NCBI GenBank assembly: GCA_029781045.1
Contig: JAKOXL010000034.1
Span: 1-64,000 of the forward strand
Direction: 5' to 3'
DNA from: Bacillota bacterium
Lineage (GTDB): Bacteria; Bacillota; UBA994; UBA5500
Length of the DNA stretch: 64,000 bases
The notes beneath the pieces were generated by a model. That model had not been told where the DNA came from. It saw only the letters and a program-made list of their open reading frames with translations, and searched no databases. A program made the position numbers and the translations under genes. Positions 36,484 through 45,555 of the stretch are shown here, piece by piece. Each line of letters begins with the position of its first letter. Position 1 is the first letter of the stretch.

Positions 36484-36756
36484 TTACTCTGCATCGGGCA
36501 GGCCCTCATCCTCCGTTGAATGCACAATCTCTAACAACTTCTCTAACTGATTGGCCTTGGCCCAGGCATCGCTTACCAGTTTGTCAACAACTTCCGCCTT
36601 TATAAGCAAGAGACCATGATGGTGGTGGCTGAACACCAGCAGCTTGTCGCCACTATTAATGTTAAGAGCTTTGCGGGCTTCTGCGGGAATCACTATTTGT
36701 CCCCGCTCCCCGACCGTGGTGGCTCCTAAGAACTGGCTGCGTAACAGTTTACTCAT
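36484..36756 (-). CDS. AbrB/SpoVT-type DNA-binding protein
   Basis: A 90-residue protein with a swapped-hairpin AbrB domain: TTVGERGQIVIPAEARKALNINSGDKLLVF (about residues 13-43; key GQIVIP and A/R/L pattern), followed by HHHHG and a C-terminal helix. Dimers of this fold bind DNA as transition-state regulators or antitoxins; no toxin gene is adjacent. AAGGAGGGATAG fits the ATG at 36756; longer starts lack sites. It precedes the ABC exporter genes and may regulate them. Confidence 0.88.
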   Translation of the reverse strand: MSKLLRSQFLGATTVGERGQIVIPAEARKALNINSGDKLLVFSHHHHGLLLIKAEVVDKLVSDAWAKANQLEKLLEIVHSTEDEGLPDAE

Positions 36757-36830
36757 ACCTATCCCTCCTTCCATGAAAAGTATGAAATACATGATTCGCG
36801 TTTTAGAACATGATAGCATTGCTTGTGTGC

Positions 36831-36855
36831 AAAAAAAAGAGCCCTTACGGGCTCT
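36831..36855 (-). terminator. Terminator after the YvlD-like gene
   Basis: AGAGCCC and GGGCTCT form a perfect 7-bp stem with a 4 nt loop; on the minus strand a run of eight T follows. This is a canonical rho-independent terminator and separates the AbrB gene from the operon before it. Confidence 0.92.
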
Positions 36856-36904
36856 AAAATCTATCTTACGAAAGAGGGCGACCAACGATTAGCCCCAGGA
36901 CTAT

Positions 36905-37258
36905 CTATCTGCGTGTGCCTGCCAAAGTGTTCACTACCGCGCTGAAAAGACTCATCAGCATGGAAACCCACACCGTGGTCCAAAACCCAGGGATGGAGAA
37001 CCCGGGCACAAACCAAGAGGCAAACTTGAGCATCAGACCGTTAACCACAAAGGTAAACAGACCAAGGGTAAGTAGATTGAAGGGCAATGTCAAGATGACA
37101 AAGATGGGTCTGATAAAAGCGTTAAACACTCCTAACACCAAGGCGGCCAGAATTATGGCTAGTTCGCTCCTATACCAAACCCCCGGCACAACATAACGGG
37201 CTATCAAGTAAAGGGCCGCCGCATTCACCAGGACGTCCCAAGCAAAACTGCGTCGCAT
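36905..37258 (-). CDS. YvlD-like membrane protein (phage holin family 4)
   Basis: A 117-residue protein with four membrane helices (about 8-25, 31-48, 54-76, 90-110) and the NAFIRPIFVILTLPFNLLTLGLF signature region of the family, also called DUF360. Despite the name it is a chromosomal envelope protein, in Bacillus part of the yvlABCD operon. GGGAGG precedes the ATG. It is 19 nt after the YvlB-like gene. Confidence 0.9.
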   Translation of the reverse strand: MRRSFAWDVLVNAAALYLIARYVVPGVWYRSELAIILAALVLGVFNAFIRPIFVILTLPFNLLTLGLFTFVVNGLMLKFASWFVPGFSIPGFWTTVWVSMLMSLFSAVVNTLAGTRR

Positions 37259-37277
37259 AGCTTCCTCCCTGTGGCAA

Positions 37278-37649
37278 CTACTCCACGATTACTTCCACGC
37301 GGATACCCTCATCTTCATCTTCCACTTCCACCAACTTACCAACAGCCCCATGGCGAATAGCCGTCAACAGTTGCTGTAAATCGATGTTGCCAGCCTGCCC
37401 CATCTCCTCCTTAGGAACAAACTTCATGCCGATGTTCAAAGCCACGTCCAGCAAAGCGATGGGGAGGTTGACATTAACCTTCACCCTACCAGTGTTAAGG
37501 TCATATACCCGGACTTTTATCCACTTGGCCCCGCCACTGACCACAGAGGTCTGGGGTTCATCCAGGGCAGCCAGCAAGCGGCTAGCCTCTTCCGCCGAAA
37601 TCTTGTTATCCTGTAACATCTTCAGAATCTGAAGCCGTTCGTTTTCCAT
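37278..37649 (-). CDS. SHOCT-like / YvlB-type small protein
   Basis: A 123-residue soluble protein. The N-terminal helix pair LQILKMLQDNKISAEEASRLL (about 5-25) is of the SHOCT-like type, and the rest has the pattern KVRVYDLNTGRVKVNVNLPIALLDVALN...LVEVEDEDEGIRVEVIVE seen in YvlB-like stress proteins. ATG 37649 fits GGGGGTAAGG. An acidic C-terminus is notable. Its C-terminal half is alike to the protein at 37998. Confidence 0.72.
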   Translation of the reverse strand: MENERLQILKMLQDNKISAEEASRLLAALDEPQTSVVSGGAKWIKVRVYDLNTGRVKVNVNLPIALLDVALNIGMKFVPKEEMGQAGNIDLQQLLTAIRHGAVGKLVEVEDEDEGIRVEVIVE

Positions 37650-37997
37650 TTTCCTTACCCCCTTTTTCTGTCTCAATTATAAACCCGGTAATAACTGATG
37701 TCAAGTTTGGCTTTAATATTTTTAAGCTCCATTTTTACTAATCCAAGGCTAGCAAGAAAAGGGCGCCGTACTAGCATCTCAAACAGCGACAATAGGCCGA
37801 GCAGTCCTAGGCTGAACCATAAGAGGAGCCCGGCTTCTGTCCTCCAGACAGGTTCATCAAGGCACTCAGCGCGAGTGCCGTCGCCGCCCTTGGTGAGCTG
37901 AGCTCATTCCGGCAGAGGTTGGGCACTGGCGCTCTAATATAACCACGGCCCTTCGGAGCACAACAAAGCGAAGAGGCTGTCGTGAGACAGCCCCCAT
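37650..37997 (-). repeat. Intergenic region holding dispersed repeat copy A (core 37784-37993)
   Basis: 348 nt without a gene. The core starts at the terminator-like hairpin GGGCTGTC/GACAGCCT (37993-37974 on the minus strand), 3-5 nt after the preceding stop, and then shares about 190 nt of blockwise similarity with copy B (GGTTATAT.AGAG.GCCAG, GGAATGAGCTCAG, GACTGCTCG, TTGTCGCTG). Internal hairpins include GGCACTC-AGCGC-GAGTGCC (37861-37879) and CTGTC-CTCCA-GACAG (37837-37851). The stretch 37650-37783 is AT-rich leader of the next gene. Confidence 0.75.
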
Positions 37998-38303
37998 TTA
38001 GACCAACCTTAAGACAACTTCCGTTCCTTCCTTTGGATCATAAACCTCCACCAAGGTAAAGGGACCAGCAGTGCGCAACTCCTGCAGAAACCGGGGTAGT
38101 TCCTGCAGAACTTGCTGCATTACCTCGCCATACTCGCCCATCTGTTGCCAAGAAACCCATTTCCCCCCGAAGCGCAATAGCCGAACAACCGCCAACAGAA
38201 GATCTTCCGCCAGCGATAGCGGGATGGGGACAGTTATTGGTCGGCGGAGGGAGTCGGTCTTTACCCGGCACCAAAGAAACAGAGCTGGTCGTCGCATCGC
38301 CAT
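37998..38303 (-). CDS. YvlB-like C-terminal domain protein, no SHOCT part
   Basis: A 101-residue protein starting right after the DUF2089 stop. Its segments VPIPLSLAEDLLLAVVRLL and TLVEVYDPKEGTEVVLRLV mirror the C-terminal half of the protein encoded at 37278, so it is probably a diverged domain paralogue. The N-terminus is Arg-rich. No enzyme motif is seen. It lacks a clear ribosome site and likely relies on coupling. Confidence 0.6.
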   Translation of the reverse strand: MAMRRPALFLWCRVKTDSLRRPITVPIPLSLAEDLLLAVVRLLRFGGKWVSWQQMGEYGEVMQQVLQELPRFLQELRTAGPFTLVEVYDPKEGTEVVLRLV

Positions 38304-38684
38304 CTACCCGAGAGTCTTGAGCAGCTTTACGGCATCATCGGCGCCAATTTCTCCTCTAGACAATTGCTCCAAAATGTCGCGGCGCTGACGGGCTATTTCG
38401 CTCCGGTCCTCTTGCTCCACCCGGTATCCCATGGCTTCCAACACGTTGTCTAACCGGCCCCGCACGGTGGGGTAGGAAATACCTAGTTCTCTCTCCACTT
38501 CTTTAATATTACCTCTGCTCTTAAGAAATACTTCTACGAAATGCTTCTGTTCGGCGGTTAGACCACAGAAACGGCAGCTTTCAAAATTACCTTCGATCGT
38601 AGTTTCGCAATGATGGCAGGTCAGCTTACTGACAGCCAACTTCTGACCGCAAACAGGACATAACCCGGAAACTGGATGGGCCAT
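38304..38684 (-). CDS. DUF2089 zinc-ribbon/HTH protein
   Basis: A 126-residue protein of the DUF2089 family: two zinc-ribbon Cys pairs (CPVCGQ...CHHC and CRFCG, about 9-40), then a helix-turn-helix (SRGNIKEVERELGISYPTVRGRL, about 56-78), then a SHOCT-like helix (RRDILEQLSRGEIGADDAVKLL). A transcription regulator role is likely for its own operon. TTAGGAGG precedes the ATG; a consensus-like promoter with repeated TTGATA lies upstream. Confidence 0.85.
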   Translation of the reverse strand: MAHPVSGLCPVCGQKLAVSKLTCHHCETTIEGNFESCRFCGLTAEQKHFVEVFLKSRGNIKEVERELGISYPTVRGRLDNVLEAMGYRVEQEDRSEIARQRRDILEQLSRGEIGADDAVKLLKTLG

Positions 38685-38724
38685 AAGACAAGCCTCCTAA
38701 CTCTTATTGAAATCTTTTATCTAT

Positions 38725-38774
38725 ATTATACCTTCATTCACTGAGAATATCAATATTATCAAGGGATATATCAA
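38725..38774 (-). promoter_or_regulatory. Strong promoter with three TTGATA direct repeats
   Basis: On the minus strand TTGATA (38753-38748), 17-bp spacer, TATAAT (38730-38725): near-consensus sigma-A. Two further TTGATA copies lie upstream at 38762-38757 and 38774-38769. The -35 is thus one of three repeats, suggesting a protein-binding array, perhaps for the DUF2089 product. Confidence 0.75.
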
Positions 38775-38786
38775 TTTTATTCAACC

Positions 38787-39731
38787 TTAGCCCAAACCCA
38801 GTTTGCGTTGCTGGGCACGAATATCGGTTCCATAGAGAGTAACCGGCTGACAGGCTTCTAGTATGCGAGAGGCAATACGCGTATCATAAATACGTTCCAC
38901 GTCGGCTAGAGACAGATTAGACGATATTACCATAGGTAAGCGTTCGTTACGGCGATAGTTGATAATATCAAAAAGGCGGCTCACCGCATATTCGGTTACG
39001 TGCTCCGCACCTAGATCATCGAGAATGAGAACGGGGGCCTGCCGGGCAATGGCCAGCAAATCGGCATCACCGCTATCTTGCTGAAAACTAGCCCGCATAT
39101 CAGAAATCAGGTCGGAGAAGACAATATACAGAGGCACTATGTTACTCTCCGCCAGCGAATGGCAGATAGCACTGCAGAGGAATGTCTTACCCAAACCACT
39201 TTGCCCTGTTAGGAAGAGGCCGGTGGCGCTGCGCGGATCCTCCATAACAGCAGCCACAAAGGCTTGGCAGGCATGCAAGACCGCCACCGCTTGTTCCCGT
39301 TCAGTGTTGCCCAACGGAGTCTTCTTCACCGGTGAATACCAGTCCAGACTAAACCGGCTAAAGGTCTGCTCCTGTAAGCGACTGGGCAAATGGGCTCCCC
39401 TGAAGCGGCTCTCTAGAATTCGCTGCTGTTCGCAAGTGCACATCTTGCCCTCATAGAGCCCCGTATCCTGGCACAGATCACAATCCCACTGGGGCTCAGC
39501 AAAATCTTCGGGAATCCCCACTTGGCGCAGGTAGGCTTGGCGCTGGGCCTCCAACTTCCGAACCTGCTGCTCCCAGCGTTGAGACACAAAGCCGGGCTCA
39601 CGCATCACCTTCTGCCGATAGAGCGCTACTAGCTGCTGCTCAATCTCCCACAGTTTGGGATGCTGCTCCATGACTTGTTCATAACGTCGACGGGCTGCCA
39701 CCAACTTGGCTTGGCGCTTTGCTTCTAACAT
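38787..39731 (-). CDS. DnaI/DnaC-like helicase loader ATPase
   Basis: A 314-residue AAA+ protein that loads the replicative helicase. The N-terminal part has coiled-coil-like helices and a Cys cluster CDLCQDTGLYEGKMCTC (about 83-99), a zinc site as in DnaI. Walker A GQSGLGKTFLCSAI (about 170), Walker B VLILDDLGAEH (about 233), Arg finger region YDTRIASRI. ATG 39731 overlaps the TGA of the DnaD-like gene by 1 nt with AGGAGG 7 nt upstream. Confidence 0.93.
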   Translation of the reverse strand: MLEAKRQAKLVAARRRYEQVMEQHPKLWEIEQQLVALYRQKVMREPGFVSQRWEQQVRKLEAQRQAYLRQVGIPEDFAEPQWDCDLCQDTGLYEGKMCTCEQQRILESRFRGAHLPSRLQEQTFSRFSLDWYSPVKKTPLGNTEREQAVAVLHACQAFVAAVMEDPRSATGLFLTGQSGLGKTFLCSAICHSLAESNIVPLYIVFSDLISDMRASFQQDSGDADLLAIARQAPVLILDDLGAEHVTEYAVSRLFDIINYRRNERLPMVISSNLSLADVERIYDTRIASRILEACQPVTLYGTDIRAQQRKLGLG

Positions 39732-40528
39732 CAAGCATCCTCCTTACCCGGTCTCTTAACGGGTAATCGGTAAAGATCCAGATCATCATAGGGCCCGACA
39801 GTTGCCTTGCCGGACGCTTTTTCTTTCTTACGTCCGCTGCTCTTCAAAGCCTTCTGTCTACGATACTGCTCCGCATCGGCCCGCGCCGCCTGGGCTGTTC
39901 TGATGCCTTTAACTTGCCAGTTGAGCAGCACCTGTTCCACATAGGCAATGCTAAGAGCTTGGGCTATGACCGCCAACTCCACCGCCAGTTCCACCAGCTC
40001 ACGGGGGTGAGTTGCTTCAATGATTTGTAGCCGCTCCGTTTCCACCGAGTTCAGGGCTCGCCCGAATTGTTGTTCCACATAAGCATAGAGCGACGTCTGA
40101 GCCCGCTTACGTCGCAAAGCCCGCTGGGAGGCGTCGGCCTCAATAGCGGCCTCCAGGCTTACTCCGGGAAGTTGCTGCTGCCGAGGAGCCAAGTCGGCAA
40201 AGGCCTGCTGAAACTCTTCTTTCCTTTTGGGATTGGCTAGGCAGTAACTACCATCAGAATTGGCTATAATAAGTCCCATTTCCTGCAGGCGGGCCCAAGC
40301 CTGATGGCTGTCGGTCACACTCAGACTTAAGGGGGCACAAACATCGGCCTCCCAGGTGGGGCTACTAGGCCCCGTAAGTCCCCGCTGCAGTTGTCGTTTT
40401 AGATAACAATAAAGCAGAGTAGCTGCTGGCCCTAAGTAGGGTAGATAACAATCCCAAAGCTCGTGGTAGATAAGGCTAAAATCTTGCCGATCTTCCTCCA
40501 ATGGGTAGACCACATTTGCTTGACGCAT
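39731..40528 (-). CDS. DnaD/DnaB-type primosome protein
   Basis: A 265-residue protein with a winged-helix N-terminal half (about 15-110: LSLIYHELWDCYLPYLG...) and the DnaB_2 domain (about 145-215: LYAYVEQQFGRALN through VEQVLLNWQVKGIRT), then a Lys-rich tail. In Bacillus DnaD, DnaB and DnaI cooperate at origins and in replication restart; here one fusion-like DnaD-type gene pairs with the loader. GGGAGAGG precedes the ATG. Confidence 0.85.
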   Translation of the reverse strand: MRQANVVYPLEEDRQDFSLIYHELWDCYLPYLGPAATLLYCYLKRQLQRGLTGPSSPTWEADVCAPLSLSVTDSHQAWARLQEMGLIIANSDGSYCLANPKRKEEFQQAFADLAPRQQQLPGVSLEAAIEADASQRALRRKRAQTSLYAYVEQQFGRALNSVETERLQIIEATHPRELVELAVELAVIAQALSIAYVEQVLLNWQVKGIRTAQAARADAEQYRRQKALKSSGRKKEKASGKATVGPYDDLDLYRLPVKRPGKEDA

Positions 40529-40558
40529 CGGTTACCTCTCCCTTCTGCTCAAGAAATC

Positions 40559-42400
40559 TCACTCCGACTCCTCTTGACGTATATAGGCGTATAAAGTGGC
40601 CGCAGCTTTCTTAGTCATACCTGGCACCTGGGCCAGCTCCTCTTCACTGGCAGCCTTCAATCTACTGAGCGAACCAAAGGCTTGTAGCAAGGCCTTACGG
40701 CGCGCCGGACCGATACCAGGGCAGCTCTCCAACCAGGAAGCCACCTGCTTCTTGGCCCGCAGTTGTCGATGATAACCCACAGCCACCCGGTGGGCCTCAT
40801 CACGAATCCGCTGTACCATATATAAACTCTGCGACTGACGAGGCAGAATGATAGGATCGCTCTGCCCTGGCTGGAAAATATGCTCCTCCTTCTTGGCTAA
40901 ACCAACCACGGGAATACTGGCAAAGCCCAGCTCATGCATCACCTGTAAGGCAGCGGAAAGCTGCCCCTTACCGCCGTCGATAATAATCAAATCAGGTAGG
41001 TCGGCAAAACGCTCATCGTCTTGCTGCAGACGGCGAAAACGACGGCGCAATACCTGCTGCATCATGGCAAAATCGTTAGGGCCCGCAATGTCACGAATAC
41101 GAAAACGACGGTACTCAGAGCGAGCCGGTTCCCCGTTCAACATAACCACCATAGACCCTACCGCCTCTTGCCCGGAGATATTGGAGATATCATAGCACTC
41201 AATCCGGCGCGGCGGCCCCGGCAACCGCAAATAGCTAGCCAACTCTTGCAGTGCGCCTTGTTGCAGCTTTCCTTGGCGTAGACTACGGGCCAGTCGTTCA
41301 TCAAGGGCAAGGGCGGCGTTTTTCTCCACCATGTCTACCAGCTGCATTTTGTCACCCCGGCGGGGAACGAGCAGCTGGCACTTGCTGCCCCGTCGTTGGC
41401 TCAACCACTCACTGATTAGAGCCGCCTCATTGTCGGGCAGCTCTGCCGACAAGACTACCTCGGCGGGAATAAAGGGGTTGTTGGCGTAGTGTTGCTTAAG
41501 AAAAGCGGCCAATACTTCACCTTCCGATAAATCTTCTGTACCGCTTAAGAAATAATGCTCATGTCCGACGGCATGTCCTTCCCGCACCAGCAACATACCG
41601 ATACAGCTTTCTTCTACACCTCGGGCCAAAGCCAACACGTCCCTATCAGCCAAATCGGGTGAAATCATCTTTTGCTTCTCGGAGACTCGCTGTACAGCTT
41701 GTAGTTGGTCCCTAAGTTCCGCCGCCCTTTCAAACTGCAGGGCCTCGGCAGCTGCCTCCATTTGCTCCGTCAGCTGTTTGATCAGATTATCATAGCGTCC
41801 GGAGAGCAACATATCCACATTCTGCACCACTTCCATATACTGCTCTCGACTGACTCTGCCGGTGCAGGGTCCAAGACAACGCTTAATATGGTAGTTCAAA
41901 CAGGGGCGACCATTCGGCTGCCCATCCAATGGTTGTTTGCAGGTACGCAATGGGAAAATGCGGCGTATCAATTTCACGGTTTCCCTCATGGCTAGGCTGC
42001 TGGGATAAGGACCAAAATACTTGGACCCGTCCTTCTGAATGCGGCGAGCAACTACAAGGCGAGGATAGGTTTCAGCCAGAGTTAACTTCAGATAGGGGTA
42101 GTGTTTATCATCCTTGATGCGGATGTTAAACCAGGGCTGATGTTCTTTTATCAGGTTACTCTCGAGGATGAGGGCATCGACTTCACTGTTGGTGACGATA
42201 ATCTCCAGGTCATGAATCTTCTGCACCAGGGCTCGCACTTTGCTGGAATGGTCGGCACTGGCTTGAAAATAGGAACGCACCCGCTGGCGCAAATTGACGG
42301 CCTTGCCAATATACAGAATGTGGCCGTTGCGATCTTTATAGATATAGACCCCGGGCTTGTCCGGCAGTAGAGCCAATTTCTCTTCTAAGAGTGTCAACAC
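40559..42400 (-). CDS. uvrC: Excinuclease ABC subunit C
   Basis: A 613-residue nuclease that cuts both sides of a lesion marked by UvrAB. Order: GIY-YIG domain (KPGVYIYKDRNGHILYIGKA, about 15-34), UVR domain (about 200-232), RNase H-like endonuclease (IECYDISNISGQEAVGSMV, Asp; IIIDGGKGQL) and tandem HhH (GIGPARRKALLQAFGSL). GTG 42400 has GGGGG 9 nt upstream; a GTG at 42409 and TTG at 42397 are alternatives. All three uvr genes are in this window, but uvrC is apart by a terminator. Confidence 0.96.
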   Translation of the reverse strand: MLTLLEEKLALLPDKPGVYIYKDRNGHILYIGKAVNLRQRVRSYFQASADHSSKVRALVQKIHDLEIIVTNSEVDALILESNLIKEHQPWFNIRIKDDKHYPYLKLTLAETYPRLVVARRIQKDGSKYFGPYPSSLAMRETVKLIRRIFPLRTCKQPLDGQPNGRPCLNYHIKRCLGPCTGRVSREQYMEVVQNVDMLLSGRYDNLIKQLTEQMEAAAEALQFERAAELRDQLQAVQRVSEKQKMISPDLADRDVLALARGVEESCIGMLLVREGHAVGHEHYFLSGTEDLSEGEVLAAFLKQHYANNPFIPAEVVLSAELPDNEAALISEWLSQRRGSKCQLLVPRRGDKMQLVDMVEKNAALALDERLARSLRQGKLQQGALQELASYLRLPGPPRRIECYDISNISGQEAVGSMVVMLNGEPARSEYRRFRIRDIAGPNDFAMMQQVLRRRFRRLQQDDERFADLPDLIIIDGGKGQLSAALQVMHELGFASIPVVGLAKKEEHIFQPGQSDPIILPRQSQSLYMVQRIRDEAHRVAVGYHRQLRAKKQVASWLESCPGIGPARRKALLQAFGSLSRLKAASEEELAQVPGMTKKAAATLYAYIRQEESE

Positions 42401-42457
42401 CAGCCTCACCCCCTTATCACCATTATAACAGAGCTAACCATGTCTGATGCAGTTAGC

Positions 42458-42479
42458 AAAAACCCCGCCAGAGCGGGGT
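42458..42479 (-). terminator. Terminator of uvrA
   Basis: ACCCCGC (42462-42468) and GCGGGGT (42473-42479) pair with a 4 nt loop; on the minus strand GGGGTTTTTG follows. It lies about 75 nt past the uvrA stop. Confidence 0.88.
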
Positions 42480-42553
42480 CGTAGATCATGCATGCAGACA
42501 CACCAAGTAGCGGGCGGGTCACCAGCCGGCCCTTGCAAGGCAACTTGTATTGT

Positions 42554-45370
42554 TTATGGCAGCACCTGCCGTAGATAATAGCCGGTGTAGGACGCCGGGT
42601 TAGCGGCCACTTCTTCCGGGGTTCCAGTGGCCACTACGGTGCCGCCGCGGTCACCACCCTCAGGCCCCAGATCGATAATATAGTCGGCGGTCTTGATGAC
42701 ATCCAAGTTATGTTCTATAACCAAAACCGTATCACCCGCGTCCACCAGGCGGTGCAGCACTTCCAGTAAGCGCTCAATATCGGCCATATGCAATCCGGTG
42801 GTGGGCTCATCCAGAATATAGAAGGTGCGGCCGTTGCTCCGCCGGTTCAATTCGGTAGCCAACTTGACTCGCTGGGCCTCACCACCAGACAGGGTTGTGG
42901 CCGGCTGCCCGAGGCGCATATAGCCTAGGCCCACATCAACCAAGGTTTGCAGTTTGCGGGCAATGCGGGGCACGTTTTGGAAAAAGTCGAGGGCTTCCTC
43001 GATGGTCATGTCAAGCACATCGGCAATGGTTTTGTCTTTATACCGGATTTCTAGGGTTTCCCGATTATAACGCTTCCCATGGCACACTTCACAAGGCACA
43101 TAGACATCGGGCAGGAAATGCATTTCTATCTTGACAATACCGTCGCCTCTACATGCTTCGCAGCGTCCACCCTTGACATTGAAACTGAATCTTCCAGGAT
43201 TGTATCCCCGCATTTTTGCCAAGGGGGTTTCGGCAAACAGTTGCCGAATGGGGTCAAAGGTTCCCGTATAGGTGGCCGGATTAGAGCGGGGTGTACGCCC
43301 GATTGGAGCCTGGTCAATATTGATTACCTTCTCCAAATGCTCCAGCCCTAGGATATCATCGTGGGCCCCTGGCTTGCGGCGAGCACGATTAAGCTCCATG
43401 GCCAAACGCTTGTAGATGATCTCGTTGACTAAGGTACTCTTGCCCGATCCGGATACACCGGTGACGCAGGTGAACACGCCCAGGGGGATCTTCACATCAA
43501 TATTGCGCAAATTGTTTTCCCGCGCCCCCTTGACCAGCAAATACTTGCCGTTGGGCTGACGCCGCATAGAAGGCACTTCGATTCTCCGGGCACCGGAAAA
43601 ATACTGCCCGGTGATGGACTCAGGAACCCGGCTAATCTCTTCGAGGGTACCGGTGGCTACTACCCTGCCCCCATGTTGGCCTGCCCCCGGCCCCATATCG
43701 ATGATATGGTCAGCCGCCTCCATGGTCTCCTGGTCATGCTCCACTACTATAACAGTGTTGCCCAAGTCTCGCAGACTCTTCAACGTGGAAATAAGACGAG
43801 TGTTGTCCCGCTGGTGCAGACCGATACTGGGCTCGTCCAGAATATAGAGAACTCCCGTCAAGCTGGAACCGATTTGGGTGGCCAAACGGATGCGTTGAGC
43901 TTCCCCACCGGAGAGGGAACCGGCCTGGCGGTCCAGGGTTAAGTAGTCTAGTCCCACGTTAACCAGAAAGCCTAGACGTTCCTTTATCTCTTTCAGAATC
44001 TGGCGAGCAATCATCTGCTGTCGCTCGCTCAGTTCCAGACTGTTGAAGAACTCAAGGGCCTGTGCCACGGACAAGGCCGTTACCTGAGCGATGTTCAGCC
44101 CCCCCACCTTGACCGCCAAACTCTCGGGCTTTAACCGTTGCCCATGGCAGGCAGTGCAGGGAGTCTCAGTCATAAACTGCTCCAAACTCTCGCGGAAACC
44201 AGAGGAGGAGGTTTCTTGATACCAACGATTCAGCATGGGGATAACACCCCGATAAACCAGCTTTAACTGACGCTGCTGCCCTTTGCTATCCAGATAGGTG
44301 ATATCAAGCCGGTCGGGGCCACCCTGCAGAATAATGGCCATTTGCTCCTCTGTCAAGTCGGCCACGGGAGCATAATAATCTATCTTGTAGTTGGCACAGG
44401 CGGCCTGTAGAAGGGCGGGGTAATAATTGCTCGTCGATTCGGCCCAAGGAGCAATGGCCCCCTCGGCCAACGAAAGCTCTGGATTAGGAATGATGAGATC
44501 GGGGTCAAACTCTTGATGAGCACCCAGACCGTCGCACTGGGGACAAGCACCATAAGGGTTATTAAAGGAGAACATACGCGGGCTAATTTCCGAATAACTG
44601 AAACCGCAAATGGTACAAGCAAAGTTCAGGTTATATGTGGTCTCCTCGCCCTCCAGCGGGCTAATAATCACCAATCCATCGGTCAACTGGGTGGCGGTAG
44701 CAATAGAGTCGGCCAAGCGACTGCCAATATTGGAACGCACGATGAGTCGGTCCACCACCACTTCGATGGTGTGCTTTTGGTTCTTATTGAGACTAACCGG
44801 CTGACCCAGCTCATACATCTGACCGTCTATTCGTACCCGCACATACCCTTCCTGCTGCAGGTTTTCCAGCAGCCTCACATGCTCACCCTTCTGGCCGCGC
44901 ACCACCGGGGCTAAGACTAGAAAGCGAGTCCCTTCCGGCATGGCCAGCACCTGATCCACAATCTGTTCAATGGTCTGCAGGCTGATGGGAGTACCGCAGT
45001 GGGGGCAGTAGGGTTCACCTACCCGCGCAAACAGCAAACGCAGGTAGTCATAGATCTCAGTGACCGTTCCCACTGTGGAGCGAGGATTACGGCTAGTGGT
45101 CTTCTGATCAATGGAAATGGCCGGTGACAGACCTTCAATATAGTCCACATCGGGCTTGTCCATCTGACCTAGGAACTGGCGGGCATAGGAAGATAAGGAC
45201 TCCACGTAGCGCCGTTGTCCTTCTGCATAGATTGTATCGAAAGCTAGCGAAGACTTACCGGATCCGGAAAGGCCGGTAATCACCACCAGCTTATTACGGG
45301 GGATATCCACATCCACATTCTGCAAATTATGAGTACGTGCTCCTCGCACGATGATTTTATCTTGGGCCAC
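42554..45370 (-). CDS. uvrA: Excinuclease ABC subunit A
   Basis: A 938-residue damage sensor with two ABC ATPase modules. Walker [16 protein letters not shown] (about 32) and [14 protein letters not shown] (about 635); signatures [12 protein letters not shown] and [12 protein letters not shown]; Walker [12 protein letters not shown] and [11 protein letters not shown]. Zinc fingers [28 protein letters not shown] and [27 protein letters not shown] are intact. GTG 45370 follows GGAGGGACGAGT; upstream starts lack sites. It follows uvrB. Confidence 0.98.
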   Translation of the reverse strand: MAQDKIIVRGARTHNLQNVDVDIPRNKLVVITGLSGSGKSSLAFDTIYAEGQRRYVESLSSYARQFLGQMDKPDVDYIEGLSPAISIDQKTTSRNPRSTVGTVTEIYDYLRLLFARVGEPYCPHCGTPISLQTIEQIVDQVLAMPEGTRFLVLAPVVRGQKGEHVRLLENLQQEGYVRVRIDGQMYELGQPVSLNKNQKHTIEVVVDRLIVRSNIGSRLADSIATATQLTDGLVIISPLEGEETTYNLNFACTICGFSYSEISPRMFSFNNPYGACPQCDGLGAHQEFDPDLIIPNPELSLAEGAIAPWAESTSNYYPALLQAACANYKIDYYAPVADLTEEQMAIILQGGPDRLDITYLDSKGQQRQLKLVYRGVIPMLNRWYQETSSSGFRESLEQFMTETPCTACHGQRLKPESLAVKVGGLNIAQVTALSVAQALEFFNSLELSERQQMIARQILKEIKERLGFLVNVGLDYLTLDRQAGSLSGGEAQRIRLATQIGSSLTGVLYILDEPSIGLHQRDNTRLISTLKSLRDLGNTVIVVEHDQETMEAADHIIDMGPGAGQHGGRVVATGTLEEISRVPESITGQYFSGARRIEVPSMRRQPNGKYLLVKGARENNLRNIDVKIPLGVFTCVTGVSGSGKSTLVNEIIYKRLAMELNRARRKPGAHDDILGLEHLEKVINIDQAPIGRTPRSNPATYTGTFDPIRQLFAETPLAKMRGYNPGRFSFNVKGGRCEACRGDGIVKIEMHFLPDVYVPCEVCHGKRYNRETLEIRYKDKTIADVLDMTIEEALDFFQNVPRIARKLQTLVDVGLGYMRLGQPATTLSGGEAQRVKLATELNRRSNGRTFYILDEPTTGLHMADIERLLEVLHRLVDAGDTVLVIEHNLDVIKTADYIIDLGPEGGDRGGTVVATGTPEEVAANPASYTGYYLRQVLP

Positions 45371-45459
45371 ACTCGTCCCTCCTGCCCATCGTACATACAT
45401 TCGCATTTTACCATTAGAGGGCCTCTGGGGCAAGGGTTCGTTGACTTAGATAGCTATAC

Positions 45460-45480
45460 GGGCCGCCCAGCGGGCGGCCC
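45460..45480 (-). terminator. GC-rich hairpin between uvrB and uvrA
   Basis: GGGCCGCCC and GGGCGGCCC form a 9-bp perfect stem with an AGC loop. CGTATAGC follows on the minus strand, so there is no U tract; attenuation or RNA protection rather than full termination is likely, keeping uvrA in the uvrB transcript. Confidence 0.45.
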
Positions 45481-45555
45481 CAACGAAATCTTCCTCTGTG
45501 GGCATTATCTGTGCAATTGCTTAGCACAACCATGCCTCCAGCCGCAGGGTACTCC

